This document shows, in pieces, positions 27,551-36,500 of a stretch of DNA of 50,682 bases. Position 1 is the stretch's first letter. Each line of letters opens with the position of its first letter. Location: assembly GCF_014695575.1 (NCBI RefSeq), contig NZ_JACJOO010000017.1, forward strand, positions 1 to 50,682, given 5' to 3'. Source of the DNA: Leptolyngbya sp. FACHB-8 (GTDB lineage: Bacteria > Cyanobacteriota > Cyanobacteriia > Elainellales > Elainellaceae). A program made the translations under genes and the position numbers. Below the pieces are notes generated by a model. The model did no database searches and was not told the origin of the DNA. It saw only the letters and a list, made by a program, of their open reading frames with translations.

Positions 27551-27676
27551 TACTCAATCACGAGTCTTTTTGACTGAATCACGAGTTTCAACTACTCAAT
27601 CACGAGTCTTTTTGACTGAATCACGAGTTTCAACTACTCAATCGTGATTCTCGGATACTCGGTGATGAGGTTTTGA
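27551..27676. repeat. 42-bp tandem repeat
   Basis: The unit TACTCAATCACGAGTC + TTTTTGACTGAATCACGAG + TTTCAAC occurs twice without change (from 27551 and 27593), with a third diverged copy from 27635. Each unit is itself two related half-units containing AATCACGAGT. Such iterated motifs can be variable-number repeats or protein-binding arrays; no function is visible. Confidence 0.85.
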
Positions 27677-27798
27677 GACTCAACCACCAGTCATGGAAGA
27701 TGGCGATCGCCCCTCCTCACCCATCAACACCCATCAAAATCCCCTTCTGCTAGTAATTCCCTGTACAGGTCATGTATACACAGGTCAATACCTCAGCC

Positions 27799-27932
27799 AT
27801 TAGCCCGCCCGCGAATAAAATTGCGGGCTAATCAGAAAAGTCCGTTAAAACGGACTGCGCACTTATTGGGAGTTCTTCAACCCATTTCAATGGGTTTTCC
27901 TGTCATTAGCCCACAATTCATTCGCGGGCGGG
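27799..27932. repeat. nested palindromic repeat (REP-like)
   Basis: The outer arms CCCGCCCGCGAAT (27804-27816) and ATTCGCGGGCGGG (27920-27932) are perfectly complementary. They enclose two hairpins, GTCCGTT/AACGGAC near 27840-27855 and AACCCATT/AATGGGTT near 27879-27896. An alternative hairpin ATTAGCCCGC/GCGGGCTAAT (27799-27832) competes with the outer stem. The organisation is like REP elements mobilised by IS200-type transposases, or a structured RNA. Confidence 0.7.
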
Positions 27933-28092
27933 TGTAAACGGGGAGCAAGACCACCGTATGGCAAGCACAAGCAAGTTACATATACCCCTTAGCCTGTACA
28001 GGGAAATGGCAAGATTCTGCCTGCATAAACTCCAACAGCCATCCGTAATGTTCAGGTAGAGGTGTCTACATCCACTGCCCCCGGAGTCAACC

Positions 28093-28305
28093 ATGAAACG
28101 CTCGATCGCCACCATGAGAAATACAACGGCGAATCTGCTCCTGAATCCGCTTTATACAACATTGCTCACCATGTTGCAGGGCGATCGCCACACCACAGAT
28201 CGTTTAATCCAAACTATTCGTATCACGTACCCGCATCAGTCTAAACAATGGTGGTACGAAAAAGCGATCGATCAAGTGATGCGCGATCGCCCCTTATCCA
28301 GGTAA
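28093..28305 (+). CDS. small CIS-locus protein, 70 residues
   Basis: A basic 70-residue protein: LLNPLYTTLLTMLQGDRHTTDRLIQTI, then HQSKQWWYEKAIDQVMRDR. The second half (Q-W-YEKAI-D--RDR) has the look of small cyanobacterial proteins in which a helix pair is followed by a conserved tryptophan-rich helix. It ends 29 bp before the gp25-like gene. There is no strong ribosome binding site. The family name is not known to me; the sequence composition favours a real gene. Confidence 0.6.
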   Translation: MKRSIATMRNTTANLLLNPLYTTLLTMLQGDRHTTDRLIQTIRITYPHQSKQWWYEKAIDQVMRDRPLSR

Positions 28306-28334
28306 CGCAGCCCCTTCAAATAGTAGTCATTCCC

Positions 28335-28760
28335 ATGTTGCAATCGATAAACAATTCTCCAGATTACATTGGTTCTGGCTTTGCATCTCCGTTGCAAATT
28401 AACGTTCAAGGTGGCATTCAGTTGAGTGCCAAAACGTCGAATATTGAGGAATCAATTTACATCATCTTACGTACAGATCTGGGTGAGCGAGTGTATCGCC
28501 CCGCTTTTGGTTCACGCTTATCAGAATTGATGTATGAACCGTTGAACCTGCAAACGTTATTGCAAATTCGTTTGTATGTGGAAGAAGCCTTACAAATGTG
28601 GGAACCGCGCATTAATCTGCGAGGCGTTCAAACAGAGCCAGATCCCATTCGGGGCAAGGTCAACATTACGATTTCCTATCAGCCCAAAGGGAGCCATGAC
28701 ATTCGCAGTCTGGTCTATCCCTTCTACCTGGCATCAGCCCCTGAGAAGCCTTACGAATAA
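28335..28760 (+). CDS. cis9: gp25-like baseplate protein (Cis9)
   Basis: A protein of about 141 residues of the T4 gp25/GPW family. It has SPDYIGSGFASPLQINVQGGI, then NIEESIYIILRTDLGERVYRPAFGSRL, the diagnostic EE-I--IL-T--GER--RP-FGS motif, and ELMYEPLNLQTLLQIR. gp25 nucleates sheath assembly at the baseplate. The ATG at 28335 starts the conserved region; an earlier in-frame start at 28248 would overlap the previous gene and add unrelated residues. It is 27 bp from the Cis11 start. Confidence 0.93.
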   Translation: MLQSINNSPDYIGSGFASPLQINVQGGIQLSAKTSNIEESIYIILRTDLGERVYRPAFGSRLSELMYEPLNLQTLLQIRLYVEEALQMWEPRINLRGVQTEPDPIRGKVNITISYQPKGSHDIRSLVYPFYLASAPEKPYE

Positions 28761-28787
28761 CCTACGTTGGATTCAGAGAAATCAGTC

Positions 28788-31046
28788 ATGAGCTTCGACT
28801 TTTTACCCCAACTGCCCAAGCCCAACTTAGACGATCGCAAATACAACGATCTAGTTGAAGAATGCCTGCTTCGGATTCCCCGCTATTGCCCTGAATGGAC
28901 GAATCACAACCCCAGCGATCCCGGCGTGACGTTGCTAGAACTGTTCGCCTGGCTGACAGATCAAATGTTGTTCCGGTTCAATCAGGTGCCTTACCGGAAT
29001 TACATTGTTTTCCTGGAAATGTTGGGAATTCGGCTGCAAGCGCCTGCCCCTGCACAAACCGCACTGACCTTCTACCTCAGCCAATCTCAAACCGATGCAG
29101 TGAGGATTCCCTACAGTACGGAGGTGGCAACCCTGCGAACGGAAAGTGAGCCTGCGATTATCTTCAGCACCGAGCAAGAACTGGTGATTGGTACGCCACA
29201 AATTAAACATTTGCTCACGGCAGATGTCGCTGAAGAGCATCCCCAACAATGGCGCGATCGCACGCCACCCAATCACCAATGGCATCGCTTCGAAGAAACT
29301 CAACTCTTTGAACAACCGACCCCCGGCAACTGCTTCTATCTGGCACTGGACGCACCCGACAATTCGATTCAAGGGAATGTTGTCGCCATCAACATTAAAG
29401 GCGTTGCGGCTCGTACCACGGGCATCAATCCTGATGATCCGCCCCGACAATGGCAGGCATGGAATGGGCAGGAGTGGGAGCCGATTCTGCGGGGCGAAGC
29501 GGATGATAAAACGCGAGGCTTTAGTTTTAGCGAATTTAATCAAGCGGCTCAAAATTCGGTGCAGGAAGGTGCGGATGTCATCCTGCACTTGCCGCAACGG
29601 TTTCCTGCCTGGGAGTTTGGAGCTGGGAATACGCACCATCGAGGGCATTGGATTCGCTGTATCTATACATCTCCCCGCGACCTCCAGCCCAGCTACAGCA
29701 GTTCGCCCAGCATTGTCGGCTTGTCTGTACGTTCCATTGGCGGGACAGTCAACGCCAGCCAGTGCGTTCGGGTAGAACGGGAGTTACTGGGGGTGAGCAA
29801 TGGCAAACCGGGGCAAAGCTTTGAGTTGCAGGGGAAGCCTGTTTTAGAGCGGCAGAGCGATCGCGACGAATACATTGAACTGCGACTTCCCACAGGTGAA
29901 ATACAGCGTTGGCGGGAGGTGCCCGACTTCGCAGATTCAGGAGCCGAAGACCCCCACTACACCCTCGATTCCCTCACCGGAACCGTACAATTCGGCCCCC
30001 TGATTCGGGAGCCTGCCCAGTTGCGACAGAAGACCCAGCAACGGGCCTTGCAACAAGCCTGGCAAGGGCCCACCCAGCGATCGCCCTCTCGTCATAATCC
30101 CCTGGAAACACGGACCCAGAATGGGACAGGGGCGATCGCTTCCCTCAGTGAGTTGCTGGAGCGCCAATATGGCAAAGTGCCGCCTCTGGGAGCCGAAATT
30201 TACATGGTGGCTTACCGGACAGGGGGAGGAAGTCAGGGCAACGTTCAGGCAGAAAAACTGACGGTGTTGAAGTCTGCCATTCCCTACGTGAAGCATGTGA
30301 CGAATTATGGGGCCGCGGTGGGTGGCGTCGATGCCGAGTCCTTAGACGAGGCCGTTTTACGGGTGCCCCATCTGCTGCGCACACGGGAATCAGCCGTTAT
30401 CCCCGAAGATTTTGAGAATGTGGCCCGCAAAGCTTCCCGTTCCGTTGCCCGTGCCCATTGCCTGAGCGAGGCCCAAACCACTCCAGGGATTGTTCGGCTG
30501 CTCATGGTTCCCCAGGTGTCCCTGGAAACAGTGGATTGGCAGATGGGGATGCACCCGGATGAAGCCTTTACGCTGAATGAAAGGCTAAAGGCTGAGGTTT
30601 TGGACTACATCCGCGATCGCAAACCTCTGGGAATTCAGGTGCACCTTCAAGAACCGGAGTACGTTGGGGTTAGTGTACGCCTTAAGCTATTGCTCGATCC
30701 GAGCTACAACCATCCTGTCACCCAAGCTGCCATTCGTGAGCAGCTTTTGCGGGCACTCTATCGCTTCCTTAATCCATTAACGGGGGGGATTGATGGACGT
30801 GGTTGGGAATTGGGCCGTCCTGTCTATCCAAACGATATTGTCGGATTATGCCAGGGGCAAGTGATGCCGGGGCTTCGGCATGTGGGATTCGTGGAGTTAT
30901 ACGAACTGCGGAAATATGGCGAAGAATGGTTTCGTTCTTCGTTACCAGAACCCGCAATCAATCCTGGCTCATTGGGATTAATTTGCTCCTGGAATGATGG
31001 CGATTCCCATCTGCGATCGCACCATGTCATCGAATTTGCTGATTAA
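28788..31046 (+). CDS. cis11: gp6/baseplate-J-like protein (Cis11)
   Basis: A 752-residue baseplate wedge protein. The start (FLPQLPKPNLDDRKYNDLV, then RIPRYCPEWTNHNPSDPGVTLLELFAWLTDQMLFRFNQVP) is the classic Cis11 opening. The middle holds variable beta domains, and residues about 470-700 contain the baseplate-J region (YRTGGGSQGNVQAEKL, AAVGGVDAESLDEAVLRVPHLLRTRESAV). With gp7/Cis12 it forms the wedge that triggers contraction. ATG 28788 is preferred to a TTG seven codons upstream. It is a normal length for the family. Confidence 0.95.
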   Translation: MSFDFLPQLPKPNLDDRKYNDLVEECLLRIPRYCPEWTNHNPSDPGVTLLELFAWLTDQMLFRFNQVPYRNYIVFLEMLGIRLQAPAPAQTALTFYLSQSQTDAVRIPYSTEVATLRTESEPAIIFSTEQELVIGTPQIKHLLTADVAEEHPQQWRDRTPPNHQWHRFEETQLFEQPTPGNCFYLALDAPDNSIQGNVVAINIKGVAARTTGINPDDPPRQWQAWNGQEWEPILRGEADDKTRGFSFSEFNQAAQNSVQEGADVILHLPQRFPAWEFGAGNTHHRGHWIRCIYTSPRDLQPSYSSSPSIVGLSVRSIGGTVNASQCVRVERELLGVSNGKPGQSFELQGKPVLERQSDRDEYIELRLPTGEIQRWREVPDFADSGAEDPHYTLDSLTGTVQFGPLIREPAQLRQKTQQRALQQAWQGPTQRSPSRHNPLETRTQNGTGAIASLSELLERQYGKVPPLGAEIYMVAYRTGGGSQGNVQAEKLTVLKSAIPYVKHVTNYGAAVGGVDAESLDEAVLRVPHLLRTRESAVIPEDFENVARKASRSVARAHCLSEAQTTPGIVRLLMVPQVSLETVDWQMGMHPDEAFTLNERLKAEVLDYIRDRKPLGIQVHLQEPEYVGVSVRLKLLLDPSYNHPVTQAAIREQLLRALYRFLNPLTGGIDGRGWELGRPVYPNDIVGLCQGQVMPGLRHVGFVELYELRKYGEEWFRSSLPEPAINPGSLGLICSWNDGDSHLRSHHVIEFAD

Positions 31047-31079
31047 CCCTATCGCTATCGCTTCAACGAAGGATCTGCC

Positions 31080-32144
31080 ATGACACTCAGCTATACCCCA
31101 TCCTTAACCCTTCAAGCCACCTCTACCCATATCCCCGAAGCGCTCGCCACCGTGACAATATCCCTCTCAGGTGGGCCAGACGAGCAGGCGTCCAACCAGC
31201 TACTCCTGCATCCTGGAGAACCCAGTGCGATCGCCATCCATGTGGAAAACCACAGCGATCGCCCCCTCCGTTGGAGTCTTGAGACAAAAGGAGACTTCCC
31301 CTCAGAGTGGTGCCAGTGGCAGGTTGATGTCCCTGTTCTTGCGTTTCAACAACGACTCGATCGCACCATCGAGTTTCAGGTGCCCCACGACTTTTTTGAA
31401 CGTTCGGAGGAGTTGGGGGGCGATCGCTCGCACTTACAACTCAATTATCAAAGTGAAGTGTTCGTCTACATCGAACATGAAGCAGACGGTAAGCCTGAGG
31501 GGACACCGACGTCTCGCCAGTTAGTTGGCTATCAGGTCTTTACCCTCCATGTTCGGCCCCCCAGCCCCTACCTTAACTTTTTACCCGCTCTATACCGAGA
31601 GAATGATTTCATAGGCCGGTTCCTCGCCATTATTGAACAAGCATTTGATCCCGTGGTGCAAACTATGGATCAAATGTGGGCTTATTTAGATCCCCTCACC
31701 GCCCCCGAAGCCTTACTTCCCTTCCTGGCACACTGGGTCGGTTGGACAACAGATACTCAATGGACGGTTCAACAACAACGACGCCTGATTCGTCATGCCG
31801 TCACGCTTTATCGTTGGCACGGCACCCGGCAAGGCCTACGCTTCTATCTTCATCTCTATACAGGATTACCTTTAGATGAACATGTGAAAAAGGAGTCAGA
31901 GAAGCATATTTGTATTGAAGAAGTTTTCAGCTATGGTTTTGTTGTAAATCAGGCTGCTATTGGAGAAGACGCCATGTTGGGAGGAGGACGGCCTTACCAC
32001 TTCATCGTGCGTCTGCGGTTGAACGAACGTGCCAGCCATATACACGAAGATCTCATACGCAAAATTATTGACTCTCAAAAACCAGCTTTTTGTACTTACG
32101 ATCTATACATTGAACAACCAACGATCTGTACAGTGCCCAATTAA
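31080..32144 (+). CDS. cis12: phage tail protein I-like baseplate protein (Cis12)
   Basis: A 354-residue protein. Residues about 1-150 form a beta-rich N-terminal domain. Residues about 160-350 match the tail-protein-I (gp7-like) family: LPALYRENDFIGRFLAIIEQAFDPVVQTMDQMWAYLDPLTAPEALLPFLAHWVG, then RRLIRHAVTLYRWHGTRQGLRFYLHLYTG. AAGGA precedes the ATG 33 bp after Cis11. It is the last CIS gene in the window; the next DNA is a decayed transposase, so any further genes (fibre, tape measure) may have been lost or lie elsewhere. Confidence 0.94.
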   Translation: MTLSYTPSLTLQATSTHIPEALATVTISLSGGPDEQASNQLLLHPGEPSAIAIHVENHSDRPLRWSLETKGDFPSEWCQWQVDVPVLAFQQRLDRTIEFQVPHDFFERSEELGGDRSHLQLNYQSEVFVYIEHEADGKPEGTPTSRQLVGYQVFTLHVRPPSPYLNFLPALYRENDFIGRFLAIIEQAFDPVVQTMDQMWAYLDPLTAPEALLPFLAHWVGWTTDTQWTVQQQRRLIRHAVTLYRWHGTRQGLRFYLHLYTGLPLDEHVKKESEKHICIEEVFSYGFVVNQAAIGEDAMLGGGRPYHFIVRLRLNERASHIHEDLIRKIIDSQKPAFCTYDLYIEQPTICTVPN

Positions 32145-32166
32145 ACAGCCTCAGTAGATCGCAAAT

Positions 32167-32964
32167 TCATAGCGGAGCAGGTAAATAAATGGCTGTGATG
32201 ACTGGAAAATTTCGCTCAACTGCCTGAGAAAGGAATTCCAGCATTGTTTTGAGGCTAAAGAGTTCTCGATAAACGCCCCGTCCTCCTCGTTGAGTGCGGC
32301 TGACAAAGAACCAGAGCAAATACACCCAGAGATTAACCAAGATAAAAGCCAGCGCAACAAACAACAACCGGGTCATCGGATTTTTGTTCGTGGTTCGGAT
32401 GCGACACTGGTTTTTGATTCTGTAACGGGTCTCAATTCCGAAACGGTCTTTGTAATGCTGATGCAGTTGATTGAGTGCGACCGTGACTCGATGAACGACA
32501 TAGAGGGTGTAGTGGATGCCATGCTTCCCCTTGAAACCCTTGTGATAATTGCAGACAACCCGCATGTAACAGCGAATTGAACCATAGGTCGGACTGGTGA
32601 GGGTGTAGTGGGTCGCATAACGTTTACGTCCAACGAACAGTTGCCGAGTGCCCCCCGATTTCCCTCGGATCACTGCTGGCATCAGGAAGAGGATATTGAG
32701 AGCTTTGAGCCAACGGATCTACAGGCACACTGTAGAATCCCCGGTCGAGATAAAGCCGCTTCATTCTCAGACGCAATGGAGACAGCATCACCAACAAGTA
32801 CGTCACGGTTGCGACCAAGGTTTCTTGTCGATGCACCGCATGAATGCCTAAGTGACTCGTTTGTTGCGACAAATCACATAAACAGTGGCGTAGGCGAAGA
32901 AGGAAGTGGTTCCAGCTTTGGCTTGAGAACGATAGATATAGGGGGCTTCGGCTTCACTGGCGCT
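32167..32964 (-). pseudogene. decayed IS4-superfamily (ISH3-like) transposase
   Basis: The transposase sequence is spread over three frames. It runs from SEAEAPYIYRS ... FFAYATVYVICRNKRVT (32850-32964), a shift, LGIHAVHRQETLVATVTYLL ... RLYLDRGFYSVP (to about 32730), another shift, then MPAVIRGKSGG ... HYTLYVVHRVTVALNQL, RFGIETRYRIKNQCRIRTTNKNP and VALAFILVNLWVYLLWFF to 32167. The YREL-like C-terminus and the IE-rich block are typical of IS4-type DDE transposases. About 100 or more N-terminal residues are missing, cut off where a histidine kinase fragment begins. It cannot be active. Confidence 0.85.
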
Positions 32965-32978
32965 TACAGGATCGGTAT

Positions 32979-33224
32979 TGCGCTGATTTCCTGCCTTATG
33001 TATTCGATCGCTTTCGTCAAGCTCAAGACGCAAATACAACGAAAGGCTTGGGACTCGGCTTGGCGATCGCCCGTCACATCGTTGAACGACACAACGGCAC
33101 AATTCATACTGAAAGTGCCGGAGAAGAGCAGGGGGCAACCTTCATTGTCAGATTGCCGCTCCTCGAGGATGTGAAAGGCTCAAGTTACAGGCAGAGAACT
33201 TGCCAGTCAGGGCTGAGCCAGTAA
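32979..33224 (+). pseudogene. C-terminal fragment of a histidine kinase
   Basis: Reading in the frame of 32994 gives PYVFDRFRQAQDANTTKGLG, then LGLAIARHIVERHNGTI and ESAGEEQGATFIVRLPLLE, the final part of a HATPase domain, ending at TAA 33222-33224. There is no start and no dimerisation domain. It abuts the truncated 5' side of the decayed transposase, so insertion or deletion removed the rest. It is related to, but not a copy of, the C-terminal ATPase of the kinase at 33577-39408. Confidence 0.85.
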
Positions 33225-33460
33225 AGACCGTCAGATAGTTGCACCACGACACCGGGAACCACCCCTGCACATGGGCTTTCTTGCAAGTTACGGGCGAACA
33301 AGGCGATCGCATCCTGTAGCTGCTTCCGGGTTGCTAATGGTCCCTCTCCATTGCCATTAATGCCTTGTAGGGTATCCCAGTACAACACGACAGGCTGATA
33401 AGGACGGCTTGGTCTAAGATTGGGGGAAGTTGCCTGAGAAGAAGCAGTAGAACTACTCAT
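33185..33460 (-). CDS. hypothetical protein, 91 residues
   Basis: The product is MSSSTASSQATS..., followed by PVVLYWDTLQGINGNGEGPLAT, RKQLQDAIALFARNLQE and GVVVQLSDGLYWLSPDWQVLCL. The alternation of strands and one helix and the sensible hydrophobic pattern suggest a folded domain after a Ser-rich start. It overlaps the end of the kinase fragment on the other strand by 40 bp. The family is not recognised. Confidence 0.55.
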   Translation of the reverse strand: MSSSTASSQATSPNLRPSRPYQPVVLYWDTLQGINGNGEGPLATRKQLQDAIALFARNLQESPCAGVVPGVVVQLSDGLYWLSPDWQVLCL

Positions 33461-33576
33461 GGGATTCAGATGTAGGCCGGTTGGAACTTGTAAGTAAGAT
33501 CAGTAATACCCTGAATTACATCATGGTCTATCATAGCCGCGATCGCCACCCATTGAAACTTGAGTTAAAGTATACT

Positions 33577-36500
33577 CTAAGTTTTTATTAAGCTGGAAAT
33601 GATATGAATCAATATTTCTGATTCTATTGGTTTAGAAATGTGCTTCTGGAACCCAGCTGTTAATGCCTGCTGCTGATTCATTTCCCCAGCGTAAGCGGTG
33701 AGAGCGATCGCCGGGATTTGCCCGCCTTGCTCAGGCGTGAGCATCCTCACGTGCTGGATCAACATATAGCCATCCATATCGGGCATTCCAATATCACTGA
33801 TAAGAATATCTGGCTTGGATTGGCTCAGAAGTAACAATGCTTCATGAGCCGAAGTTGCAGCAACCACCTGTGCCCCTTGCTGTTCCAGTAGAAACACAAG
33901 CAATTCCCGTGCATCGATCTCATCGTCCACCACCAAAATTTGGATCCCGCTCAAATTCAGGGAAGGCTCAGGCAGTTGCTCATCCTGGCTTCGTGTTGAT
34001 GGAGTGAGTAGGAGCGGCAGCCGAACCGTAAACGTTGCCCCTTGCCCGGCTCCAGCACTTTCAACTCCAACAGTGCCTCCGTGCAATTCAACCAGGTAGC
34101 GGACGATCGCAAGTCCTAAACCCAAGCCACCAAAGTGACGGGTTGTTGTTGAGTTGGCCTGGCGGAAGTGGTCAAACACATAGGGCAAAAATTGGGATTC
34201 AATCCCTTGCCCAGTATCACTGACAGTCATTTGGGCAAATGAATCAATCCGCTCTAATCGAATGCAAACGTTTCCTCCTTCTGGCGTGAACTTCACTGCA
34301 TTTGAAAGGAGGTTCCAAACCACCTGCTGCAACCGAGTAGAGTCACCCAAAACAGGTTCAACATTAGGTGCAAGGCTTACTTCTATTGAGATAGATTTGA
34401 CTTCGGCTGCCAACTGGACGGTTTCCAGAGCACCCTCAATGATGGCAGTTAGATGAACTGGAAATACGTTAAGGCTGAGCTTGCCACTTAGGATTCGGGA
34501 TACATCTAGAAGGTCTTCAATGAGTTCCGATTGCAGCTTTGCATTCCGCTCAATTGTTGCCAGCGCTTGTGCTGTTTTCGTTTGATCTAACTTGCCACTT
34601 TGGAGCAATCTAGACCAGCCGAGAATAGGGTTAAGGGGCGATCGCAGTTCGTGGGACAGTACTGCTAAAAATTCATCTTTGATGCGATTGGCACGTTCAG
34701 CTTCTTCACGGGCAGTTTGTTCACGGATGAGCAGTTGTTCACGCTCAGCTTCAACTTGTTTTCGCTCGGTAACATCCCGCGCTACACAGTAAAGTAACTT
34801 CTGATCGACCGAGGGAACCACATTCCATGAAATCCAGTGATAGGAGCCATCTTGAGCGCAATAACGGTTCTCAAAACCAATGGTTGGACTGCCCTCGGCG
34901 AGGACTTTCGCTTCAGCAATTGTCCTTGCTCGATCGTCTGGATGAACAAACGCAATGTAGCTCTGACCAATCAGCGTTTCGATGGAATATCCCAGTATCT
35001 TCGTCCATGCGGGGTTCAGGTGAACGAAATACCCGTCCATATGAACGATCGCCAGCATATCGTAGGACAGTTGGAAGAAGCGATCGCGATCTTCTTCTGC
35101 CCGTTTGCGCTCGGTAATATCGGCAAGCGCACCCAGAAAGGCGATCGCATTACCCGCCGCATCATATTCCACCTGCCCCCGCGCTGTGACCCATCGCACT
35201 TCACCCGTCGCATTATAGACCCGGTACTCAGCCGTAAACACATCACCGGTCTCGATCGCCTGTTGCATGGCAGCTAAAACGCGAGGACGGTCTTCTGAAT
35301 GGATTGAACGGGTAAAGACCTCAATCGTTACTCCTGTCGGGGTTAAGATGGCTGGGTCTAAGCCAAACAATTGGGCCAGCGTCGCATTCACCAGTATTTG
35401 ATTTGCCGGAATGTCCCACCGCCAAGTGTAAACAGCTCCGGCCGCTAAAGCAGACTCTAACTGCACGTTGGCTTCTCGCAGTGCCAGTTCAGCCTTCTGG
35501 CGATCTGCTTCAGCTTGTTTGCGACTGCTAATATTGCGGCTGACGGTTGCTAAACCAATCGGCTGATTGTTCGCGTCTCGGATGTAAAACACGTTGTAAA
35601 TCATCCAGATGGCTTCGCCTGTTTTGAAGTGACGGAACCGAATTTCCACTTCTGCCCATCCGTCTTGCAATACCCGTGGCAAGACTTCATTGACAATAAA
35701 ATCTTGATCTTCGGGAAAAAAGAACTCGTTAACCGGAGTTTCCTTGTACTGCTGATCCTCAAGGCCAACCAGTTGTAGAGCAGCTTGGTTGGCATAAAAC
35801 GGTACCAGATCCAGATCGCACATCCCGATAAATTCGGTGCTGTTGTCGGCCAGGGAGACAAATTTTTGGATTTCGAGTTCCGCTTGTTTGCGAGCAGTGA
35901 TGTCGTTGAAGACAATGGCAATTTTCCGGCTGTGTTCGTCACCCACTTTGAAGGTGTAGCAGTCATACCATGTTTCCGTCAGCTTGGCGTATTGCTCCGA
36001 GCGCTCACCGATACCCGTTTGAGCAACGCGACCAAAGATTTCATACCAGTGTTCCTCAGCATTTGGGTTAAATTCTCTCAGCCGCCGTCCGGTGAAATCT
36101 TGCCCAAGCATTCGTACCGTCGCCGGATTTGCTTCCAAATACAAAATGTCAGTCGCGCGAGGCACAGTGCCGGGGGCATCCAGCTGATCATTTTCCTCAA
36201 CAATCATCTCAGCCAGAACATACCCTTCGTCCATGGAGTTGAACAGGCTACGATATTTCTCTTCCGATTGGCGCAAAGCTGCTTCGACGCGGGCACGTTC
36301 GATAATCGGAACGACGCGCGCAACAACGTTTTCCAATAACAACAACTCATCCACGGTCCAACAACGCGGCTGGTTAAAACTGACGCCGATCGAAGCCACC
36401 CAATGTCCTTCCCGCACAAATGGTGCGATCGCATAGGATTGCATATTGATCAGCATGTAATTGTCGACGAAATCCTTTGTCCAGGGATGTACAGTTACAT

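Larger units (their letters stand above)
27466..28092. other. 627-bp repeat-rich gap inside the CIS locus
   Basis: The gap contains no convincing gene. It holds a 42-bp tandem repeat at about 27551-27676 and a nested palindrome at 27799-27932, described separately. Two short direct copies of CCTGTACAGG-like sequence occur near 27770 and 27991. It separates effector and YbjN genes from the baseplate genes and may mark an insertion hotspot for cargo. Confidence 0.6.

Noticed and set aside
27466-27932. CRISPR array at the 42-bp repeats
   Set aside because: The units are contiguous tandem repeats with no unique spacers, and no cas gene is near.
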